From positions 1-30,382 of the forward strand of contig CAZIDB010000026.1 of assembly GCA_964537965.1 (NCBI GenBank): 30,382 nucleotides of DNA. The letters run 5' to 3'. Shown piece after piece: positions 25,440-30,382 of the stretch. This stretch comes from SURF-24 sp964537965. Lineage in GTDB: Bacteria; Bacteroidota; Ignavibacteria; Ignavibacteriales; SURF-24. Every line of letters starts with the position of its first letter. The first letter of the stretch is position 1. Under the pieces are notes generated by a model. The model was not told the DNA's origin and ran no database searches. It worked only from the letters and a program-made list of their open reading frames with translations. The position numbers and the translations under genes were made by a program.

Positions 25440-25472
25440 TTAGTGAAATAAACAAAATAGATGTTATATTTG
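25440..25472 (+). promoter_or_regulatory. Promoter of the triple AAA+ gene
   Basis: TTAG (25440-25443), 21 bases, TATATTTG (25465-25472). The -7 box is exact and the -33 has one mismatch. Transcription would start near 25479, leaving the SD-like TGAGG (25482-25486) and the CTG at 25492 as the first usable start. The upstream ATG at 25461 would lie within the promoter. Confidence 0.5.
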
Positions 25473-25491
25473 AGGGAAATCTGAGGTACAT

Positions 25492-28400
25492 CTGAACCAG
25501 GACGAATTTACATTATTAATTTCCGAGACCTTTGAGCACCTGCGTAACGGACGATTCAGGCTTGCGTTGACGTCCGCCCAAAAAGTATATGAAGAAAAAC
25601 CGGATAGCTTTTTTGCCGCAATTTGTCTTGCATGGGCTTTGCTTGAAAATGGTAATCCTGTTAAAGCACTTGAGCTTGCTAATATAGCAGTAGAATTAGA
25701 GGAAAACTCGTTTCAGCCGAAATTATATCGCGGCTTTTTGTTAAGCAGGATGAGTATTTTTGAAGGAGCTATTGCCGATCTTAATTCTTCAATTGAAGTG
25801 CAGAATAAACTTTTAACCTGGACATATCTTAATAAAGCCCGGTCGCTTGCCGGTTTGGGAAGGTACTTTGAAGCATTAGAAGAAATTGATAAAGCAATTC
25901 AGATTGACCCGGAAAAGAATGAGCAGTACAGTAATATTAAAAAGTGGTACAAAATAGCTGGTGGTTTAAATACAGATTTAAAGAAAGATGATTCCACATC
26001 AAAAGTTGATTTACTTGAAGAAGGTTTGAATGCATTTAAGCAAAAAGAGTATTGGTTTTCACTTTTTGCTGCAAGAAAAATTCTTGATGATCCTCACCGG
26101 AAGAAAGAACATAAACAGGCGCTCCTGCTTGAATTAGAATCAATGTATTCGCTATTTCAATTTAAACCTGCAATTGAAAAAGCCAACGCTCTTACTCAAT
26201 TATTCAAAGGTGATAAAAGATTTGATAATATTTATAATTCTCTTATAAAGTTCGAACAGATTGAAGAGAAAGAAGAAAAACAGCTTGTGCCAGAAGAAAA
26301 GGTAATTAGTATTGAAAAGAATACTGAGTTCACCGGTTATCCGAACAGGTTTGCTTATTTTCTTAACGCTAAAATGTTTGCTTTTCCTGAACAGGATCAT
26401 ACAGATAGAAAATATCTCATTCAATTTGATGAAAAGAAAACATCTTTTGTTGCTGCAGAAATTTCCTTTAAGAATCCTTTTTATAAAAAAACCAACGCAG
26501 AAACATCGGCTAAATCTGTCTGGTATCTTAACAATACAATTAAAGGTGAAGTAGATTTCACAATAAAATGTTTTAAAAACAACCAGGTAATTACGTTCAT
26601 CCAGAATTGGGGGACGGATTTCCCGGGCTTTTGGTTAAAGGGTCAGGGCAAGCTTGAAATTTATGTCGGCGGTGAAAAAGTTCTTGATAAATATTTCCTT
26701 ATAAGCGATACCGAAATTGTTCATTCAGTTGAAGCTGAAGAGATCTTTGAAAATATAAACAAAGAAGATGAAGCGGTGACTGATACAATGGTTCATCCTA
26801 AAAAAGAAATTATATTCGATGCCGAATCACTTTCGAATGTGATGGATAATCTTGATGACTATGTTGGTTTGAACAACGTTAAAAAATCTATAAAGGATTT
26901 TATAAGTTACCTTGAATTCGTTAATGAACGAAAGAAACTTGGACTGAAAACAGAATCGGAACTTTCATTTCATTGTGTCTTTTCCGGAAGCCCCGGAACC
27001 GGTAAAACATCTGTCGCAAGGTTGCTTGGCAGCATACTCCATTCCATGGGTTTGCTTGAAAAAGGTCATTTGGTTGAGGTTGACAGAAGTTCTCTTGTAG
27101 GCCAATACATTGGTGAAACTGCAGTAAAGACAAATAAAATAATTGATGATGCGTTAGGCGGTGTACTTTTTATTGATGATGCAAACACTCTTTATAAAAA
27201 AGCTTCGAGTGCACAGGATTTTGGCCAGGAAGCAATCGATACGTTAATTAAAAGAATGGAAATGCAGGGAACTCAGTTTGCAGTTGTTGTTGCCGGTTAT
27301 ACTGAAGAAATGAATTCATTCCTTGATTCTTCACCCGGACTTAAATCAATTTTCAACAGATCATTTTTATTTGAGGATTTTACTCCGGTTGAACTTGTTG
27401 AGATTGCTAAACGACTGATTACAAAGGATGACTATAAAATTAACGACTCTGCCGTTATTTTGTTATTAAACGAAATTACACCTGTCTATCGTAAACGAGA
27501 TAAGAGTTTTGGTAACGCAAAGTATATTAAAAAAATTATTGATACTGCAAAGATCAATCTTGGTAAAAGATATTTGCAGCTTAGCGAAACTGACCGGACT
27601 AAAGAAGCAATGACTACGATTACTGATGATGATATCCTGTCAGCATTTGAACTTGATAAACCAAAATCTTTTTCTCTTTCAATTGATGAAGAAGCTTTAA
27701 CCAAAGCACTTGGTAAACTTAATTCTTTGATCGGTATTGAAAGCGTAAAAAAAGAAGTTAACGAGATGATAAAGATTGCAAGATTCTTTTCATCTTCAGG
27801 AAGCGATTACTCAGATAAATTCCAATCGCATATTGTTTTTCTCGGTAATCCCGGCACAGGAAAAACAACCGTAGCAAGAATCTTAAGCGAGATTTATTCT
27901 GCTCTTGGAATTTTAGCTAAAGGTCATCTTGTTGAAACTGACAGGCAGGGATTGGTTTCATCTTATGTTGGGCAGACTGCAAAACAAACTACTGATATTA
28001 TTAACAAGGCAATCGGTGGAACATTATTTATTGATGAGGCTTATTCACTTGTAAAGCAGGATGCATCAAAATCAGATTTCGGACAGGAAGCGATTGATAC
28101 TTTGTTGAAAAGAATGGAAGACGACCGTGGTAAATTCCTTGTTATTGCAGCCGGTTACACTGAAGAAATGAACGCATTTTTAAATAGTAATCCCGGAATG
28201 AAATCCCGTTTCAACAAAACAATATTTTTTGAAGACTACTCCCCCGACGAGCTTGTTCAGATTACCGAGAAAGATTTAAAAGGAAGGAATTACTTTTTAG
28301 CAGAAGACACTCTTGCCCAGATTAAGAAGCATTACAATTCATTATACAGAGGAAGAGATAAAACTTTTGGCAACGCAAGGCTTGCAAGAAATCTGGTGGA

Positions 28401-29379
28401 AACTGCAATAAAAAATCAACTGCTTAGAATGGTAGAAACGGTTGGTAAAACTGATACCTCACTCGATACTAAAGAAATTACGTTTGCAGACATTGAAAGT
28501 ATAATTAAACCTGAGCAGCGTAAGATTGTTAAAGTTGAAGGTGATACTGTACTGTTAGGTAAATATCTTGATGAACTAAACAGCCTAACCGGATTGGATT
28601 CGGTTAAAAAGTCTGTTGAAAAATTAATTAACAGTCTGAAGGTTACACAACTAAGACAAAAGCGCGGTTTTAATATTCTTGAAAAGAATTTGCATTCGGT
28701 GTTTACCGGAAATCCCGGTACTGGTAAAACTACTGTTGCTAGACTACTGAGTAAAATTTATAAAGAGATGGGCCTGCTGGAAAAAGGTCATCTTGTTGAA
28801 GTTAAACGTTCGGATCTTGTAGCGGGTTACCAGGGACAAACAGCTATAAAAACTGAAAAGATAATTAAGCAGGCTTTAGGCGGTACCTTGTTTATTGATG
28901 AAGCTTATACTTTATCGAGAGGTACTTCCGATTTTGGACAGGAAGCAATTGACACTTTGTTAAAAGAGATGGAAGACAACAGGGATAAATTAGTTGTAAT
29001 TGTTGCCGGGTATCCTGCAGAGATGGATCATTTTCTAAAATCAAACCCTGGGCTGCATTCGCGCTTTACAAACTTTTTTGAATTTGAGGATTACAACCCG
29101 CGGCAACTTTTGGAAATTGCTGCCGAGATGGCTAATACCAATGGTTACAGGCTTGATGAAGGTGCATTACAAACAATGCTTGATATTTTCGATAACCTTT
29201 ATAAAAAACGGGATAAGAATTTCGGCAACGCACGCACTGCAAGAAATATTCTTTACAAGGCAATAAGCAGTCAGGAAGAGCGCATCTCCAATATTTTCAA
29301 TTGCAGTGATGAAGAACTGATCACAATTATTTATGAAGATGTGGAAAAAATCTCAGGTACTGAGTCTTCTACTTCTTAA
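25492..29379 (+). CDS. TPR protein with three tandem CbxX/CfqX-type AAA+ ATPase modules
   Basis: A cytosolic protein of about 1295 residues from CTG 25492, or 1270 from the internal TTG 25567. CTG is preferred: the frame is open back to a TGA at 25471-25473, it has no ATG/GTG/TTG before 25567, CTG has TGAGG five bases upstream, and the added residues ('FEHLRNGRFRLALTSA') complete the first TPR helix. TPR-like repeats cover about 1-230, and a beta-rich domain about 275-420 ('FIQNWGTDFPGFWLKG'). Three AAA+ modules repeat every 286-288 residues: Walker A at about 499 (GSPGTGKT), 785 and 1073 (GNPGTGKT). Modules 2 and 3 have 'FIDEAY' and 'SRF'; module 1 has 'FIDDAN' and 'SIF'. TPR plus CbxX AAA+ resembles EccA of type VII secretion and SpoVK/CbbX remodelers, but no such system is nearby. 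A protein-remodelling ATPase with unknown client is inferred. Confidence 0.9.
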   Translation: MNQDEFTLLISETFEHLRNGRFRLALTSAQKVYEEKPDSFFAAICLAWALLENGNPVKALELANIAVELEENSFQPKLYRGFLLSRMSIFEGAIADLNSSIEVQNKLLTWTYLNKARSLAGLGRYFEALEEIDKAIQIDPEKNEQYSNIKKWYKIAGGLNTDLKKDDSTSKVDLLEEGLNAFKQKEYWFSLFAARKILDDPHRKKEHKQALLLELESMYSLFQFKPAIEKANALTQLFKGDKRFDNIYNSLIKFEQIEEKEEKQLVPEEKVISIEKNTEFTGYPNRFAYFLNAKMFAFPEQDHTDRKYLIQFDEKKTSFVAAEISFKNPFYKKTNAETSAKSVWYLNNTIKGEVDFTIKCFKNNQVITFIQNWGTDFPGFWLKGQGKLEIYVGGEKVLDKYFLISDTEIVHSVEAEEIFENINKEDEAVTDTMVHPKKEIIFDAESLSNVMDNLDDYVGLNNVKKSIKDFISYLEFVNERKKLGLKTESELSFHCVFSGSPGTGKTSVARLLGSILHSMGLLEKGHLVEVDRSSLVGQYIGETAVKTNKIIDDALGGVLFIDDANTLYKKASSAQDFGQEAIDTLIKRMEMQGTQFAVVVAGYTEEMNSFLDSSPGLKSIFNRSFLFEDFTPVELVEIAKRLITKDDYKINDSAVILLLNEITPVYRKRDKSFGNAKYIKKIIDTAKINLGKRYLQLSETDRTKEAMTTITDDDILSAFELDKPKSFSLSIDEEALTKALGKLNSLIGIESVKKEVNEMIKIARFFSSSGSDYSDKFQSHIVFLGNPGTGKTTVARILSEIYSALGILAKGHLVETDRQGLVSSYVGQTAKQTTDIINKAIGGTLFIDEAYSLVKQDASKSDFGQEAIDTLLKRMEDDRGKFLVIAAGYTEEMNAFLNSNPGMKSRFNKTIFFEDYSPDELVQITEKDLKGRNYFLAEDTLAQIKKHYNSLYRGRDKTFGNARLARNLVETAIKNQLLRMVETVGKTDTSLDTKEITFADIESIIKPEQRKIVKVEGDTVLLGKYLDELNSLTGLDSVKKSVEKLINSLKVTQLRQKRGFNILEKNLHSVFTGNPGTGKTTVARLLSKIYKEMGLLEKGHLVEVKRSDLVAGYQGQTAIKTEKIIKQALGGTLFIDEAYTLSRGTSDFGQEAIDTLLKEMEDNRDKLVVIVAGYPAEMDHFLKSNPGLHSRFTNFFEFEDYNPRQLLEIAAEMANTNGYRLDEGALQTMLDIFDNLYKKRDKNFGNARTARNILYKAISSQEERISNIFNCSDEELITIIYEDVEKISGTESSTS

Positions 29380-29875
29380 GTGCTTCACCAAATGTAATTA
29401 TATGCCCGTCATAATCTTTTATTGAAAACTCTTTTGTTCCCCATAAAGTCTGATGCAGTTCTTTTACAACCTGAGAAAAAGAAATTGCTTTTTCATAAAC
29501 AAGCAGTATATCGTTCACTTCAATATATAAGTTGAATCCGCCTGTCATATCCTTATCTATCAACTCAGGAAATTCTTCGATCATAGATTCCTTACGTTGA
29601 AGCATTATCTCAAGGTTGCCTTTTGACAGAATTGCAAAATCAATGTTTGTAGTGTCGGGATAAACTACAGTTAAATCCAGGTCAAGGATCCTCTTGTAAA
29701 ATTTAATTGAAGCATTAATGTCGGATGTCATCAGGTTGGCTGATATTTTTTTGAAGTTACTCTTTTCTTTTGTAACTCTCCCTTTAAATTTTTTATTCAG
29801 TCCTTCATCAGAATGCCTGATGCAGCCTGCAAATACCATACTTAGAAATATCAAAAGAATTACAAATCGTTTCAA
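29369..29875 (-). CDS. VOC (glyoxalase/bleomycin-resistance fold) lipoprotein
   Basis: 168 residues: signal peptide with lipobox 'FAGC' (Cys18), a basic linker, then a single VOC module: 'ISANLMTSDINASIKFYKRI' (about 44-63), 'DFAILSKGNLEIMLQ', 'GGFNLYIEVNDI' and 'SIKDYDGHIITFGE'. VOC proteins bind a metal with paired modules to act as glyoxalases, dioxygenases or drug-binding proteins. A lipid-anchored member is uncommon, and with one module it probably dimerises. The function is unknown. Starts at TTG 29875 with GGAG six bases upstream, 22 bases after the upstream SDR. Its last codons overlap the end of the convergent AAA+ gene by 11 bases. Confidence 0.85.
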   Translation of the reverse strand: MKRFVILLIFLSMVFAGCIRHSDEGLNKKFKGRVTKEKSNFKKISANLMTSDINASIKFYKRILDLDLTVVYPDTTNIDFAILSKGNLEIMLQRKESMIEEFPELIDKDMTGGFNLYIEVNDILLVYEKAISFSQVVKELHQTLWGTKEFSIKDYDGHIITFGEALKK

Positions 29876-29897
29876 CTTAAGCTCCGTTAAAAATATA

Positions 29898-30382
29898 TTA
29901 TGCGAACATGATTACTTTATTTATTTTTCTGGCTATAAATCCTGCTAACCTTGTTGAGTATTTTAATGGCAAAAACCTGCTTAATTTAATCATTGTTTTA
30001 TTGATTATACCGTGAACAACCGAGGGCTTTTTACCCAAAGCATTAATTGCAGTTCTTACAACATTCTCGGGTTCGTCAACTATTAATCTGGAGTTTGACT
30101 TCCCTGTTCTTAAAAATTCTGTTCTTGTTCCTCCGGGCGAGACCGACAACACATCGATGTTATATTTTTTCAGTTCATACCATAAACCGCTACCCATCAT
30201 CAGGTTAAATGATTTGGAGGCGGCATAAGTTGAAATAAAAGGATTTGGTTGAAACGCAACGATTGAACCAAGAAATATTATTGCTCCTTTTTTATTCTTA
30301 ATCATTCCTTTCACGAAGTGATGAGTTGATATTAATGGAGCAAGGCAATTCAGTTTAACTAAATCAATTTCTTTTTCAGTTG
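29898..30382 (-). CDS. SDR family oxidoreductase (5' end outside window)
   Basis: The C-terminal 161 codons of a short-chain dehydrogenase. The frame is open to the window edge, so the Rossmann 'TGxxxGIG' start is missing. Seen: 'EIDLVKLNCLAPL' (the Asn-containing helix), 'GAIIFLGSIVAF' (catalytic Ser), 'YAASKSF' (catalytic Tyr and Lys), 'SVSPGGTRTEF' and a basic, hydrophobic C-terminus like that of the DltE/YqjQ-type enzymes. An ATG at 30314 is internal, not the start. It probably forms a transcription unit with the VOC lipoprotein 22 bases downstream. The substrate is unknown. Confidence 0.9.
   Translation of the reverse strand, partial: TEKEIDLVKLNCLAPLISTHHFVKGMIKNKKGAIIFLGSIVAFQPNPFISTYAASKSFNLMMGSGLWYELKKYNIDVLSVSPGGTRTEFLRTGKSNSRLIVDEPENVVRTAINALGKKPSVVHGIINKTMIKLSRFLPLKYSTRLAGFIARKINKVIMFA

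Noticed and set aside
25461..25484. Short ATG frame (MLYLREI) upstream of the AAA+ gene, as possible start or leader peptide
   Set aside because: It overlaps the TATATTTG -7 box, is in a different frame and ends before the AAA+ frame; probably not transcribed.
25492..29379. Assignment of the AAA+ protein to type VII secretion (EccA)
   Set aside because: EccA has a single module, and no ESX/WXG100 or EccB-E genes are present in the window.
1..30382. CRISPR array, insertion sequence, prophage or rRNA
   Set aside because: No regularly spaced direct repeats, transposase or phage genes, or rRNA-like sequence were seen on either strand.

Overview
The window looks like a chromosomal segment of a low-GC member of the Bacteroidota/Ignavibacteria lineage. 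The evidence is as follows. Two secreted proteins end in type IX secretion (T9SS) sorting domains of the 'NFPNPFNP / NYPNPFN' type, which is the style typical of Ignavibacteria. At least eight genes have an upstream TTTG-N19-21-TAnnTTTG-like promoter, the Bacteroidota sigma-A consensus; the copies at tRNA-Phe and yqeY are exact. TTG starts and 4-base gene overlaps are common. The assignment is inference from these features and not a database match. The sequence is an assembly with one 100-N gap (18385-18484).

Layout. (a) Positions 1-6351, minus strand: two compact transcription units. An endonuclease/exonuclease/phosphatase-family protein overlaps a short-chain dehydrogenase. A promoter inside the end of that dehydrogenase then drives yqeY-cvpA-mutS2, joined by 4-base overlaps, and probably the following biotin carboxylase gene that runs off the window. 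(b) 6503-9604, plus: a 1033-residue secreted protein with a propeller-like region, a C39-like cysteine peptidase domain and a T9SS tail. (c) 9680-10494, minus: a PAP2-family membrane protein whose signal peptide is in another frame and whose catalytic motifs are altered. (d) 10819-13458, plus: an orphan three-PAS, one-GAF membrane histidine kinase, sharing one perfect hairpin terminator with a convergent tRNA-Phe gene. (e) 13725-17477: two tandem paralogous APC-superfamily permeases. By motif they belong to the KimA potassium-importer type rather than to amino-acid permeases. A short-chain dehydrogenase follows. (f) 18347-22380, minus: a secreted multidomain GH13 alpha-amylase whose sorting domain is interrupted by the assembly gap. 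(g) 22531-25307: a DUF3224 protein, purE, an aldo/keto reductase and a GIN-domain lipoprotein. (h) About 25492-29379, plus: a large TPR protein with a beta-rich domain and three tandem CbxX-type AAA+ modules. (i) 29369 to the end, minus: a glyoxalase-fold (VOC) lipoprotein and a partial short-chain dehydrogenase.

How the genes work together: most are independent housekeeping or surface functions. The real functional groupings are the mutS2/cvpA/yqeY cluster, the paired potassium-type permeases, and the T9SS-exported peptidase and amylase. No CRISPR array, insertion sequence, phage module or rRNA was seen. The best candidate for something undescribed is the three-module AAA+ protein. Its first module has lost its Walker B glutamate, its arginine finger and its sensor-2 arginines, and its only sensible start is a CTG codon just downstream of a good -7 box.
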